This document shows, in pieces, positions 26,669 through 35,537 of a stretch of 64,000 nt of DNA. Numbering within the stretch: the first letter of the stretch is position 1; each line of letters opens with the position of its first letter. The notes under the pieces are model-generated. The model did no database searches and was not told the DNA's origin. It saw only the letters and a program-made list of their open reading frames with translations. Source of the stretch: Neptunicoccus sediminis (GTDB taxonomy: Bacteria; Pseudomonadota; Alphaproteobacteria; Rhodobacterales; Rhodobacteraceae); contig NZ_MDVX01000001.1 of the NCBI RefSeq assembly GCF_001719615.1, forward strand, positions 744,001 to 808,000, read 5' to 3'. A program made the position numbers and the translations under genes.

Positions 26669-26724
26669 ATGAAGCTTCATTTAACACGCGTCTAATATGA
26701 AGCGTCTTGTATGACGCTTCATAT
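26669..26724. terminator. Two palindromes between convergent tsaC-like and dioxygenase genes
   Basis: ATGAAGCTTCAT (26669-26680) is a perfect 12-base palindrome. ATATGAAGCGTC (26695-26706) and GACGCTTCATAT (26713-26724) form a 12-base perfect stem with loop TTGTAT. Both share ATGAAGC half-sites in an AT-rich spacer. Because the genes converge here, bidirectional termination is the simplest reading; no clear T-run follows on either strand. Confidence 0.5.
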
Positions 26725-26796
26725 TTGCAGGGTGATAATCCTGATTTTCTTTATCTATCAACAGGATACTTTTTCGAGAGGGACAGGTTGCCCGGT

Positions 26797-27594
26797 TCAG
26801 CGCTGGTAGATTACCGGAAACCAGTCCTCGCGCAGTTTCTGTCCAGCGGTCATATCATGCCCCGGAAATGGCGGAGACGTCGGCCCCGGACGTTCAACAT
26901 ACCGTGCATCATCGCCCACCAGCCGCAGGGAAAACGCGCGGCGGCGCCGGTCGGACACATTGGCCCGCGCCCCGTGCAAAATGCCGTAATTAAAGGCCAC
27001 CGCATCCCCCGGTTCCATTGCCCATTCAGTAATCTCCATGCCTTCCGCATCCGGATCGGGCACCGACATATAGGCATCGCTGTCCGGGTAGAAATTATCC
27101 TCGTTCAGCCAACGGGTCGGCAGCACCTGCTTTTCCCATTTGTGGCTACCCGCCACACACCGCAGTGACGCATCTGTCACCGGATCAAGTGGCGACCAAA
27201 AGCTGATGGTCTGCTGGCCTTCGACAAAATAATAGGGCGCATCCTGATGCCATGGTGTCGGCTTGGAGGTGCCGGGCTCTTTCACCAGAACGTGGTCGTG
27301 GAACACCTGCACAGAATTCGACTGCATCAAATCCGCCGCAACCGCCGCTGCAGGAGAGTTGCGGATTACGTCCTCAAACTGGGAAATCCGCGTCCAGTTG
27401 CAGTAATCGTCAAAAAACCGGCCGGTGTCCCCGCTCTTGAGGTTTTCAGCCGCATAGGGACCGGGCTCTTGCATGTTCACCTCAACCCCGTCGCGCAGGG
27501 TTTCAACGTGATCGGCAAACAGCCCTTTGATCAGGACCACGCCGTCCCGTTGGTAGGTGTCGATATGGTCTTGGGTAATCAGCGGATGGTGCAT
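26797..27594 (-). CDS. Phytanoyl-CoA dioxygenase (PhyH) family protein
   Basis: Fe(II)/2-oxoglutarate-dependent oxygenase of 265 residues. The iron triad is H116-x-D118 (PTPWHQDAPYY) and H207 (NYGILHGARAN), with an Arg about 11 residues further for 2-oxoglutarate. The substrate is not predictable; relatives hydroxylate lipids, ectoine or small secondary metabolites. It is divergent from the LysR gene by 84 bases, a layout typical of a regulator controlling its neighbour. Confidence 0.88.
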   Translation of the reverse strand: MHHPLITQDHIDTYQRDGVVLIKGLFADHVETLRDGVEVNMQEPGPYAAENLKSGDTGRFFDDYCNWTRISQFEDVIRNSPAAAVAADLMQSNSVQVFHDHVLVKEPGTSKPTPWHQDAPYYFVEGQQTISFWSPLDPVTDASLRCVAGSHKWEKQVLPTRWLNEDNFYPDSDAYMSVPDPDAEGMEITEWAMEPGDAVAFNYGILHGARANVSDRRRRAFSLRLVGDDARYVERPGPTSPPFPGHDMTAGQKLREDWFPVIYQR

Positions 27595-27678
27595 GTTTTA
27601 TCTCCTTTGTCTGATGACAGGGATGGCCGTTTCATGGCATAGTTTCAAATCATAATTAACTAACTCAAGTATAATGAC

Positions 27679-28599
27679 ATGTTATACCTTACCCTGCGCC
27701 AGTATGAATATGTGGTGGCGGTTTCCAAGTCCGGCAGCATGAGCGCAGCCGCACAGATGCTCAACATATCCCAACCGGCGCTTTCTGTGGCGGTGGCCAC
27801 CGTAGAGACCCATCTCGGCCGGCCCTTGTTCATCCGGCGCAAGGGGGCGCCGATCCGTCCAACCGGTTTTGCCAAAGGGTTTCTGGCCGAGGCAGAAACC
27901 CTGCTTGCAAAGGCGGCGCAACTGGAAAACCCCCGTGCCGATTTCAGCAAACCCCCGCAAAAGCTGCGGATCGGTTGCTTTTCCGATCTTGCGCCGGTCT
28001 GGCTGGCCCCGTCGCTGAAACGATTGCGGGCCGCGTTTGCGGATATTGAACTGCTTCCTCTTGTAGCGGATTTTGAAACACTGGCCGAGGGCATGGCCGA
28101 AGGGCAGCTTGATCTTGCGATCACCTATGATCTCGGGCTTGATGCGCGTTTTACCCGTCACAAGCTCTCGGCGGTGGCGCCGGGCGCTTTTGTGGCTGCA
28201 GATGATCCGCTCGCAGAGCAAAATTCCATCCCTCTGAAACAGCTTGCCACACGGGATCTGATCCTGTTTGACGAAGGACTTTCCGTGCGCCACATGCTTG
28301 CCCTGTTCTCGCAAGAAGGCGTGCGGCCCCGTGTGGCGCACCGCGTTTCCTCGCTTGAGGTGATGCGCTCTTTCGCGGCCAACGGAGAAGGTGTCGGCAT
28401 CAGCTACACAACGCCCCTGTCGGATTACAGCTATGACGGATTGCCCCTGACACGGGTGGAAATCAGCGACCCCCGCGCACGGGAAAACATCGTGGCCGCC
28501 TATCGCAGCGATATGGCCGAGGTGCTGGCGCTGCCCCGGATCTTGACCGCGCTGATGGGAGAGGCGCGCAGAGATTGCGATCCTGAGGCGCAATGTTAA
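27679..28599 (+). CDS. LysR-family transcriptional regulator
   Basis: Regulator of 306 residues with an N-terminal winged helix-turn-helix (LRQYEYVVAVSKSGSMSAAAQMLNISQPALSVAVATVE, about residues 6-45) and a periplasmic-binding-protein-like effector domain (from LRIGCFSDLAPVWL). It could control the divergent PhyH-type gene, or the sugar genes that follow on the same strand about 60 bases later. The effector is unknown. Confidence 0.9.
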   Translation: MLYLTLRQYEYVVAVSKSGSMSAAAQMLNISQPALSVAVATVETHLGRPLFIRRKGAPIRPTGFAKGFLAEAETLLAKAAQLENPRADFSKPPQKLRIGCFSDLAPVWLAPSLKRLRAAFADIELLPLVADFETLAEGMAEGQLDLAITYDLGLDARFTRHKLSAVAPGAFVAADDPLAEQNSIPLKQLATRDLILFDEGLSVRHMLALFSQEGVRPRVAHRVSSLEVMRSFAANGEGVGISYTTPLSDYSYDGLPLTRVEISDPRARENIVAAYRSDMAEVLALPRILTALMGEARRDCDPEAQC

Positions 28600-28660
28600 A
28601 AGGGGGAAACACAGATTCAATAGGATCGCCCCGCCGGTCCCAGACGCCTAAGGAACTTAC

Positions 28661-29431
28661 ATGAGCGATACCGTCACATTCCACGACCTGAAAGACAAAA
28701 GCGTTTTCATCACCGGCGGAGGATCGGGTATCGGGGCGAGCCTGACGGAAGGGTTCTTGCAGCAGGGCGCCAGAGTCGCCTTCGTGCAGCGTTCCGACGC
28801 CAGTGATTTTGCTGCGAAAATGGGGTCGAAATACGGGATCACGCCTGTGTTCATCCAATGCGACATCAGCGATATTGCCGCGTTGAAAGAGTCTATGGCC
28901 CAAGCGGCCAGCGTGATTGGTGCCTTTGATGTGGTGGTGAACAATGCAGCCAATGACAGCCGCCACCAGCTTGGCGATATTACACCGGAAAGCTGGGACA
29001 TGGGGCAGGCGGTGAACCTGCGCCCCCATGTGTTTACCGCACAGGCCGCCGCAGACGGCATGAAGGAAGCGGGCGGCGGCTCTATCATCAACTTTTCCTC
29101 GGTGTCCTACATGATGGGGAACGGCGATTATCCCGGCTATGTGGCAGCCAAGGCGGGGATTACCGGCCTGACCCGTGGTCTGGCCCGCGAACTTGGCCCC
29201 CATAACATCCGCGTCAATGCGTTGATGCCCGGATGGGTGCTGACAGACCGGCAGATGGAGCTCTGGGCCACGCCCGAAGGTCTGGCGGCGCATCTGGAAA
29301 AACAATGTCTGAAGGAGCATCTTGTGGCCGATGACATCGTAGACGCCACTTTGTTCCTCGCGTCCAAGGCCAGCCGGATGATGACCGGACAAGCCCTTGT
29401 CGTGGATGGCGGCGTGGTGGTGACGGGCTGA
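28661..29431 (+). CDS. SDR-family NAD(P) dehydrogenase (candidate sugar dehydrogenase)
   Basis: Classical SDR of 256 residues: TGGGSGIGAS (cofactor), NNAAND, catalytic S (FSSVSY) and YVAAK, and a C-terminal TGQALVVDGG. Its stop overlaps the KDGal kinase start by one base (TGATG), and a lactonase gene follows. Context suggests oxidation of D-galactose or a similar aldose to the lactone in a De Ley-Doudoroff-type pathway. That substrate is inferred, not visible in the sequence. Confidence 0.85.
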   Translation: MSDTVTFHDLKDKSVFITGGGSGIGASLTEGFLQQGARVAFVQRSDASDFAAKMGSKYGITPVFIQCDISDIAALKESMAQAASVIGAFDVVVNNAANDSRHQLGDITPESWDMGQAVNLRPHVFTAQAAADGMKEAGGGSIINFSSVSYMMGNGDYPGYVAAKAGITGLTRGLARELGPHNIRVNALMPGWVLTDRQMELWATPEGLAAHLEKQCLKEHLVADDIVDATLFLASKASRMMTGQALVVDGGVVVTG

Positions 29432-30354
29432 TGTCCCTGCGTGAAAAAACCGAATGGATCGCCGTTGACTGGGGACAGACAAACCTGCGGATCTGGGTGA
29501 TGGGGGCAGGGGGAAACCTGCTGGCAGAGCGGAGCGCCGATCAGGGCACAGGGGCGCTGGCCTCTGACGGGTTTGAACCCGCTTTGCTGGCGATGATCGA
29601 AGATTTCCTCAGCGATGGCAAAACCACGCCGGTGCTTTGCACGGGCAGGGCAGGCGCGGCCGGTGGCTGGGTAGAGGCCCCGTTCCAGCCGGTGCCATGT
29701 GCGCCCCTGACCCATACGTCTTTTGTCACGGCCCCGACCCGCGACCCGCGGATCGCAGTGTCGGTTGTGCCGGGGCTTAGCCAGATCAGCCCCGCGCCGG
29801 ATATTATGCAGGGCGAGGAAACACAGATCGCCGGATTTTTGCAGGCGAACCCGAAATTTGACGGCGTTCTGGTACTGCCCGGCATCCATACTAAATGGGT
29901 CCACATCAGCGCCGAGGAAGTTGTCTCCTTCCAGAGCTTCCTGACCGGCGAACTTTATGCCTTGCTTGCCCGTCAATCGCTGTTACGCCCTGCCATAGCG
30001 CTAAGCGGTTGGGATGATGCCGCCTTTGAGGACGGTCTTGGCGAGTCGATTTCCCGCCCCGAATCTGTAGCGGCCAAACTCTTTGGGCTGCACGCTGCGG
30101 CGCAACTCTCCACGCTATCGCCCCAAGCCGCCCGCGCCCGTTTGTCCGGTTTGCTGATCGGGCTGGAACTGGCCGCGACGCGACCCTACTGGCTGGGACA
30201 GAACCTTGCTATTCTGGCCACGCCCGAAATCGGAGAGATTTACGCCCGCGCCTTGTCTCTGCAAGGTCTGACCGCGCCTGTGTCCGACGTCACACCCCTG
30301 ATCCGCGAGGGTCTGATGGCCGCTTACGAGTCCCTGATTGCCCCGCAGGATTAG
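29431..30354 (+). CDS. dgoK: 2-dehydro-3-deoxygalactonokinase
   Basis: Sugar kinase of 307 residues that phosphorylates 2-keto-3-deoxygalactonate. The N-terminus WIAVDWGQTNLRIWVMG is the DgoK signature, with LPGIHTKWVHI, TGELYALL and a late GLLIGLELA. The expected partner, KDPGal aldolase (dgoA), is often fused or adjacent but is absent here, as is a galactonate dehydratase. It is coupled to the SDR gene by a one-base overlap. Confidence 0.9.
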   Translation: MSLREKTEWIAVDWGQTNLRIWVMGAGGNLLAERSADQGTGALASDGFEPALLAMIEDFLSDGKTTPVLCTGRAGAAGGWVEAPFQPVPCAPLTHTSFVTAPTRDPRIAVSVVPGLSQISPAPDIMQGEETQIAGFLQANPKFDGVLVLPGIHTKWVHISAEEVVSFQSFLTGELYALLARQSLLRPAIALSGWDDAAFEDGLGESISRPESVAAKLFGLHAAAQLSTLSPQAARARLSGLLIGLELAATRPYWLGQNLAILATPEIGEIYARALSLQGLTAPVSDVTPLIREGLMAAYESLIAPQD

Positions 30355-30438
30355 ACGTCGTCGCCGCCTGACATTCCCCCGTTGACGCGGCAGCGCCTGC
30401 AGGCAACAGTAATGCAGCCAAAGACAGGAGCCTGCCCC

Positions 30439-31272
30439 ATGACCGTCACCGTTTACGATTCCCGCCAGTGCATTCTGGGTGAGGGCCCGCTTTGGCATCC
30501 CTTGCGCAAGCAGTTGTTCTGGTTTGATATTCTGGGAAAGAAACTGTTGTGTGACACTGGGGAGGACTGGACCTTTAGCGGCCATGTCTCGGCGGCGGGT
30601 TGGGTGGATGCGGACCGCTTGCTGGTGGCGGGCGAGACCGCTTTGTTCACGTTTGATCTTAACACACAGGCGGTCACGGATATTGTCGGGCTAGAGGCTG
30701 AGAACCCGCTGACCCGCTCAAATGACGGGCGTGCCGACCCGCAGGGCGGCTTCTGGATCGGGACGATGGGCAAAGAAGCCCAAAGCTATGCCGGTGCGAT
30801 CTATCGCTATTATCGCGGCGAATTGCGCCAGTTGTTCGACCGGATCACCATTAGCAATTCCATCTGCTTTGCCCCGAACGGAGATCGCGCCTATTTCACC
30901 GACACCCGCGGACGGCGGATCATGCGGGTCACGCTCGACGCCGAAGGTTGGCCGGTAGGCGAGCCGGAGCTTTACCTTGATTTGCGGGCCGATGCGCTTA
31001 ATCCGGACGGGTCGGTTGTGGATGCACAGGGCTGTCTGTGGAACGCCCAATGGGGCGCCCATCGCGTGGCCCGCTATGATGCCGATGGTGCGTTTCTCGA
31101 GGCGGTCGAATTTCCGGCGGCGCAAATATCCTGTCCGGCCTTTGGCGGGGACGGATTAAAAACCCTGTTCGCCACATCTGCAGCAGACGGGCTGGAGGGC
31201 CAAAGCGAAGGCCAGACCTTCGCCATTTCGCTAGAGGTGGCAGGCCAACAGGAACACCGCGTCATCCTGTAA
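30439..31272 (+). CDS. SMP-30/gluconolactonase family lactonase
   Basis: Six-bladed beta-propeller lactonase of 277 residues. Family motifs: LGEGPLWHP (metal Glu), NDGRADPQGGFWIGTMG (metal Asn and substrate residues), SNSICFAPNGDRAYFTDT and ALNPDGSVVDAQGCLWNAQWGAHRV (metal Asp). It would open an aldonolactone made by the SDR two genes upstream. CAGGAG stands eight bases before the ATG at 30439. Confidence 0.9.
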   Translation: MTVTVYDSRQCILGEGPLWHPLRKQLFWFDILGKKLLCDTGEDWTFSGHVSAAGWVDADRLLVAGETALFTFDLNTQAVTDIVGLEAENPLTRSNDGRADPQGGFWIGTMGKEAQSYAGAIYRYYRGELRQLFDRITISNSICFAPNGDRAYFTDTRGRRIMRVTLDAEGWPVGEPELYLDLRADALNPDGSVVDAQGCLWNAQWGAHRVARYDADGAFLEAVEFPAAQISCPAFGGDGLKTLFATSAADGLEGQSEGQTFAISLEVAGQQEHRVIL

Positions 31273-31378
31273 AATCCGTTCCTTGGTTTTTATGAGGATA
31301 TTAAGCTCTTAAAACTGTTTTTCCAAACAGAGGCCGCGCCGTAGTCTTTCTGAAAACAGCCAGATCGGGACTTTTGAG

Positions 31379-33022
31379 ATGTCACAGACCACAATTTATT
31401 CCGCACGCAAGATTATCACGATGAATCCGAACCAGCCGGAAGTCAGTCATGTAGCTGTGCGCGAAGGACGGGTGCTTGGGGCGGGCAGCCTTGAGGAACT
31501 GGCAGTTTGGGGCGATTACACTCTGGACGCGCGTTTCGCGGACAAAGTGCTGATGCCCGGCTTTGTCGAGGGTCATGCCCACACGATGGAAGGCACCATG
31601 TGGCGCAATGTGTATTGCGGTTTCTTTGACCGGATGGACCCGAACGGCAAGGTCTGGGCGGGTGTGAAGTCCATTGAGGCCATGCTGGAGCGGCTGAAAG
31701 AGGCCGAAGCCAAACTGGATGATCCGGATGCGCCGCTTCCGGGCTGGCAACTCGACCCGATCTATATGGATAATGCGCTGGTCAGCCGTGCCGATCTGGA
31801 CAGGGTTTCATCTACCCGCGCGATCGGGGTGCTGCATGCCTCGGGCCACATTATGAACGTGAACACCAAGGGGCTGGAACTGGCCGGACTGATGAAAACC
31901 GGCATCAACCATCCGGGCATTCCGCTTGGGCCGGACGGCTATCCCACCGGAGAGCTGCGCGGGCCGGATGCCTATATGCCTGTGGGAGAACACGTCGGCT
32001 TTGACCGCGATGTGCTGGGCTGTGATGCAGAGGGCTTGCGCGACTTTGGCAAACTATGTGTGCGCACCGGCACTACGACCATCACCGATCTTGCGGCACG
32101 TCTGGGCGATGAGGCGGTGGAAATGATGCTGGAGGTTACGTCCGAAGCGGATTTCCCCAGTCGCATCGTGCCGTTGCGCCATTTCATGGGCCTGACACCG
32201 GAAGAGCTGATCGCCCATGCCAAGGAACTGAAGGATAAATCCACCGATCAGTTGCGCCTTGGCATGATCAAGGTTGTGGCGGACGGATCGATTCAGGGGT
32301 TTTCCGCCCGTCTGCGCTGGCCCGGCTATCACAACGGGGCGGACAATGGTTTGTGGTACATCACACCGGATCACCTGTCGCAAATCCTGAACCTCGCGCT
32401 GGAAAACGATCTGCACATCCACACCCATACCAATGGGGATCAGGCGACCGAATTGGTGCTGGAAACGATGGAAGAGGCTTTGCGCAACCACCCGACACCG
32501 GATCATCGCTATACGTTGCAACACTGCCAACTGGCGGATGCGGCGCAATTCCGCAAGATGAAACAGCTTGGCATGTGTGTGAATCTGTTTGCCAACCACC
32601 ATTTCTACTGGGGCGACGAACATTACACCCTGACCGTCGGTCCGGAACGGGCGCTACGCATGAATGCCTGCCGCACCGCGCTGGAGACCGGCGTTCCGAT
32701 GGCGATCCACTCGGATGCGCCGGTGACGCCGCTTGGCCCGCTGTTCACGGCCTGGTGTGCGGTAAACCGGCTGACAGCCTCGGGGCGTGTGCAGGGCGAG
32801 GGAGAGAAGATTTCTGTTGCGGATGCGCTTTATGCGATCACCATCGGCGCGGCCTATACGTTAAAGCTGGACGGGGAAGTCGGGTCCATCGAGGTCGGCA
32901 AGAAGGCGGATTTCGCGGTGCTGGAGGATGATCCAACAGCCGTCGATCCGTCAGATCTGAAAGATGTGAAGGTCTGGGGAACAGTACAGGGCGGACGCGT
33001 CTTTGCGGCGGCAGACCTTTGA
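31379..33022 (+). CDS. Amidohydrolase, YtcJ-like
   Basis: Metal-dependent hydrolase of 547 residues in the YtcJ/exoenzyme-regulatory AepA group. Metal motifs: MPGFVEGHAHT (HxH), IHTHTNGDQA, LQHCQ and IHSDAPVTPLGP (Asp). Ends with GSIEVGKKADFAVLEDDP, the usual beta-sandwich closure. Substrate unknown, probably an N-acyl or formamide compound. Its stop overlaps the next gene's ATG by one base, and a COG0523 GTPase follows, which may supply its metal. Confidence 0.88.
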   Translation: MSQTTIYSARKIITMNPNQPEVSHVAVREGRVLGAGSLEELAVWGDYTLDARFADKVLMPGFVEGHAHTMEGTMWRNVYCGFFDRMDPNGKVWAGVKSIEAMLERLKEAEAKLDDPDAPLPGWQLDPIYMDNALVSRADLDRVSSTRAIGVLHASGHIMNVNTKGLELAGLMKTGINHPGIPLGPDGYPTGELRGPDAYMPVGEHVGFDRDVLGCDAEGLRDFGKLCVRTGTTTITDLAARLGDEAVEMMLEVTSEADFPSRIVPLRHFMGLTPEELIAHAKELKDKSTDQLRLGMIKVVADGSIQGFSARLRWPGYHNGADNGLWYITPDHLSQILNLALENDLHIHTHTNGDQATELVLETMEEALRNHPTPDHRYTLQHCQLADAAQFRKMKQLGMCVNLFANHHFYWGDEHYTLTVGPERALRMNACRTALETGVPMAIHSDAPVTPLGPLFTAWCAVNRLTASGRVQGEGEKISVADALYAITIGAAYTLKLDGEVGSIEVGKKADFAVLEDDPTAVDPSDLKDVKVWGTVQGGRVFAAADL

Positions 33023-33921
33023 TGAAACCGCTTCCGGTTACGGTGATCGGCGGGTATCTGGGGGCGGGGAAAACCTCGCTCGTCAATCATCTGCTGCGCA
33101 ATGCGGACGGGCTGCGGCTGGCGGTGCTGGTCAATGAATTTGGCGCGCTGCCGATCGACGAAGACCTGATCGTGGCGCAGGACGACGACATCATCTCTAT
33201 CGCGGGGGGCTGTGTCTGCTGTTCCTACGGCTCTGATATGGCGGCGGCGCTGTCCGACCTGCGCAAGCTGGATCCTGCACCGGATCATGTGGTGCTGGAA
33301 GCCTCCGGCGTGGCGCTTCCCGGTGCGATTGCGGGATCTGTCGGGTTGATGCAGGGCTATAGCATGGATGGTGTCGTGATCGTGGCGGACGCAGAAACCT
33401 TGCAAGCTAATGCCAACCATAAATACATGGGCGATACCGTGACGCGGCAGCTTGCTGATGCGGATATTGTGGTTCTGAACAAGGTGGATCTGGTCAACGA
33501 CAAGACCCGCGCAGAGAGCGAGGCTTTCGCGCGGTCCTACGCCAAAAACGCGCAGCTTTTAATGGCAGAGCATGGTGCCCTACCGCCGGAAGTTCTGTTG
33601 CAAAGCTTTGTCGAACGTAACCGCGACAGCGGCACAGGGCATGACACCAGCGTTTTTGACTCTGTCAGTCTGTCTTTGGATAGCCCGTGTGATCCGGCGG
33701 CGCTGGGCCAGCTTTTGGCATCAGAGGAATTGGATCTGGTGCGGGCAAAAGGCTTTGTGCGGGATGCAGACGGGGCCATCCATGCGGTGCAATCCGTTTC
33801 GCGCCGCTGGAGCAGTGAAGCTGCCCCCGAGGACTCCCCCATAGGACTGGTCTGCATCGGCTTGAAGCCTGCTTTTGATGGGGATGCTGTGGCGCGGAAA
33901 ATTGCGGAATTGACCGGCTAG
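33022..33921 (+). CDS. COG0523 (CobW-like) GTPase / metallochaperone
   Basis: G3E GTPase of 299 residues. Walker A is GGYLGAGKTS (about 10-19), the metal-binding motif is GGCVCCS (about 64-70), Walker B-like VVLEASG and the guanine-specificity NKVD (about 156-159) follow. The second domain is short. COG0523 members insert Zn, Co or Fe into target enzymes; the neighbour to the left, a metal-dependent amidohydrolase with one-base overlap, is the natural client. This pairing is inference. The ATG at 33022 is preferred over TTG at 33019. Confidence 0.9.
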   Translation: MKPLPVTVIGGYLGAGKTSLVNHLLRNADGLRLAVLVNEFGALPIDEDLIVAQDDDIISIAGGCVCCSYGSDMAAALSDLRKLDPAPDHVVLEASGVALPGAIAGSVGLMQGYSMDGVVIVADAETLQANANHKYMGDTVTRQLADADIVVLNKVDLVNDKTRAESEAFARSYAKNAQLLMAEHGALPPEVLLQSFVERNRDSGTGHDTSVFDSVSLSLDSPCDPAALGQLLASEELDLVRAKGFVRDADGAIHAVQSVSRRWSSEAAPEDSPIGLVCIGLKPAFDGDAVARKIAELTG

Positions 33922-33927
33922 GTCAGG

Positions 33928-34365
33928 CTATTTTTCCAGCCAGATTGTCACCGGACCGTCATTAACCAGCGCCACCTGCATATCCGCACCGAACCGTCCT
34001 TTACCAACGGTGATCCCCATATCTGAAAGGGTGGAGCAAAGCAGCTCGTACAGCCGTTCGCCCTGATCGGGTGGGGCGGCAGCGGAAAAACCGGGTCGGT
34101 TGCCGCTTTTGGTGTCTGCGGCAAGCGTGAACTGGCTGACCACCAGAACGCTACCTCCGGTATCCAGCAGCGAGCGGTTCATCCGCCCCTCTTCGTCCTT
34201 AAAGATGCGCAAGGCGCCGATTTTCTTTGCCATGCCGTGCACATTGGCTTCGGTATCCCCCTGCATCGCGCAGGCGAGAATAACGAGGCCCGGTCCGGTT
34301 TCCCCGATAACCGTACCGTCTACCGAAACCGAGCCCTGCCGGACCCGTTGCAACAAACAACGCAT
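33928..34365 (-). CDS. dtd: D-aminoacyl-tRNA deacylase
   Basis: Removes D-amino acids wrongly attached to tRNA. The 145-residue protein has [17 protein letters not shown] at the start, SQFTLAADT (specificity SQFTL) and [12 protein letters not shown], and ends in [11 protein letters not shown] with the Gly-cisPro-like chiral-proofreading partner NDGPVT. It is one base downstream of ytoQ and likely cotranscribed. The end is only six bases from the convergent GTPase stop. Confidence 0.96.
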   Translation of the reverse strand: MRCLLQRVRQGSVSVDGTVIGETGPGLVILACAMQGDTEANVHGMAKKIGALRIFKDEEGRMNRSLLDTGGSVLVVSQFTLAADTKSGNRPGFSAAAPPDQGERLYELLCSTLSDMGITVGKGRFGADMQVALVNDGPVTIWLEK

Positions 34366-34366
34366 A

Positions 34367-34819
34367 TCAGCCGAGCTTGCCTGTCAGAACATAGGACAGG
34401 CATTTCGCCACTTGCGATGGGGTAGAGCAGACAGCCTGCGCTGCGGCGTCAACTTCCTTTAGGGCGTGCTGGTGTTCGTCCATCTGCAACACGATCAGGG
34501 ATTTGCCGAGCGCATGGGCAAAGCCTGCATCAAAGGCGGCGTTCCACTGGCGGTATTTCTCACCGAAGCGTACGACGACCACATCCGCATCCTTGATCGC
34601 CTTTCGGGTGCGGATGGAATTCAGGTTCGCGCCCTTGCTGTCGTGCCAGAATTTGTCGTCTTCCGCGCCGAGGATTTCCACGCCGCAATCATCCGACGCG
34701 CCGTGGTCGGTGACGGGGGCCGTAAAGGTGATGTCCAGCTTTTGCGCTTCGCATTCGGCAATGATCTCTTCACGCCATGAGGTGTGGATTTCGCCGGCAA
34801 GATATACGTTCAGTTTCAT
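34367..34819 (-). CDS. ytoQ: YtoQ family protein
   Basis: Protein of 150 residues of the conserved YtoQ family (nucleoside 2-deoxyribosyltransferase-like fold). Seen: [51 protein letters not shown] and a C-terminal region [18 protein letters not shown], which in related folds carries the catalytic Glu; here it reads DAGFA. Biochemical role is not established. It directly precedes dtd. Confidence 0.88.
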   Translation of the reverse strand: MKLNVYLAGEIHTSWREEIIAECEAQKLDITFTAPVTDHGASDDCGVEILGAEDDKFWHDSKGANLNSIRTRKAIKDADVVVVRFGEKYRQWNAAFDAGFAHALGKSLIVLQMDEHQHALKEVDAAAQAVCSTPSQVAKCLSYVLTGKLG

Positions 34820-34828
34820 GGGAGGGTC

Positions 34829-35389
34829 TTAAAATCCTTCAACTTTTTTCATCAGCTCTGCCAATTGTTGCTTCACAGCAGAGAGTTCTTCATCCGCATC
34901 GGATTTCGGGTCCGCTTCGTCAGCAGGGGTTTGTTGCGCCGCAGCAGCGCTGTTTTGCAGTTGCGGCATCCACGCAGCCATCATGGATTGCATCAGATCC
35001 GCCTGTTGTTTCTGCCAGTTGGTACCAGCGCCCATGCCCGAACTCATGCCCGGAATCCGCTCCATCATGGCGGCCTGCTGTTCGGAAAACATCTCATAGG
35101 ATTTGGACAGGAAGTCCGGCAGCACCCCTTGGGCCGCCGTGCTGTAAGAGCGCACGAGTCCTGTCAACACATTGACGGGTAAGACGTTTTCGCCCTTACT
35201 TTCCTGCTCGGTGATGATCTGCAACAGAAACTGACGGGTCAGATCCTCGCCGGTTTTACGGTCCTTGATCTCGACATCGTTGCCCTGTTTGATCAGTTCC
35301 GCGATTTCGTCAAGCGTCACATATTCGCTGGTCTGCGTGTTATACAGCCGGCGGCTTGCATAGCGATTGATTAAAATCGTGTTGGTCAT
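34829..35389 (-). CDS. phaR: Polyhydroxyalkanoate synthesis repressor PhaR
   Basis: Repressor of 186 residues that senses PHA granules and binds phasin promoters. The N-terminal PhaR DNA-binding/PHB-sensing domain is TILINRYASRRLYNTQTSEYVTLDEIAELI followed by DRKTGEDLTRQFLLQIITEQE (about residues 3-65, split here). The C-terminal half is Gln/Met/Ala-rich, as in granule-binding regulators. GGGGAAACC precedes the ATG at 35389; a longer in-frame extension overlaps the terminator and is not coding. A candidate autoregulatory site lies 24 bases upstream. Confidence 0.93.
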   Translation of the reverse strand: MTNTILINRYASRRLYNTQTSEYVTLDEIAELIKQGNDVEIKDRKTGEDLTRQFLLQIITEQESKGENVLPVNVLTGLVRSYSTAAQGVLPDFLSKSYEMFSEQQAAMMERIPGMSSGMGAGTNWQKQQADLMQSMMAAWMPQLQNSAAAAQQTPADEADPKSDADEELSAVKQQLAELMKKVEGF

Positions 35390-35412
35390 GGTTTCCCCGA
35401 AATGCGCGGTAA

Positions 35413-35430
35413 TGCTGCACCGTAGCGCAG
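35413..35430. promoter_or_regulatory. Candidate PhaR operator upstream of phaR
   Basis: TGCTGCACCGTAGCGCAG lies 24 bases before the phaR start. It contains CTGC ... GCAG halves with eight bases between, a wider spacing than the CTGC-N3-GCAG pattern, so the match is partial. It fits autoregulation of phaR, known in related bacteria. Confidence 0.5.
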
Positions 35431-35465
35431 TTTTTTGCGTATTCAAAGGGGGAAACCTAAAACGC

Positions 35466-35496
35466 AAAAAGGGGCACCGTCGCGCGGTACCCCTTT
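35466..35496 (-). terminator. Rho-independent terminator after phaP
   Basis: AAAGGGGCACCG (35468-35479) and CGGTACCCCTTT (35485-35496) form an 11/12 stem; the minus strand continues with TTTTTGCG. It lies about 40 bases after the phaP stop and separates it from phaR. Confidence 0.85.
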
Positions 35497-35537
35497 GTGT
35501 GCAGTTTCCGTGGGAGGTCGGAACCCGCGGTAAAAGC

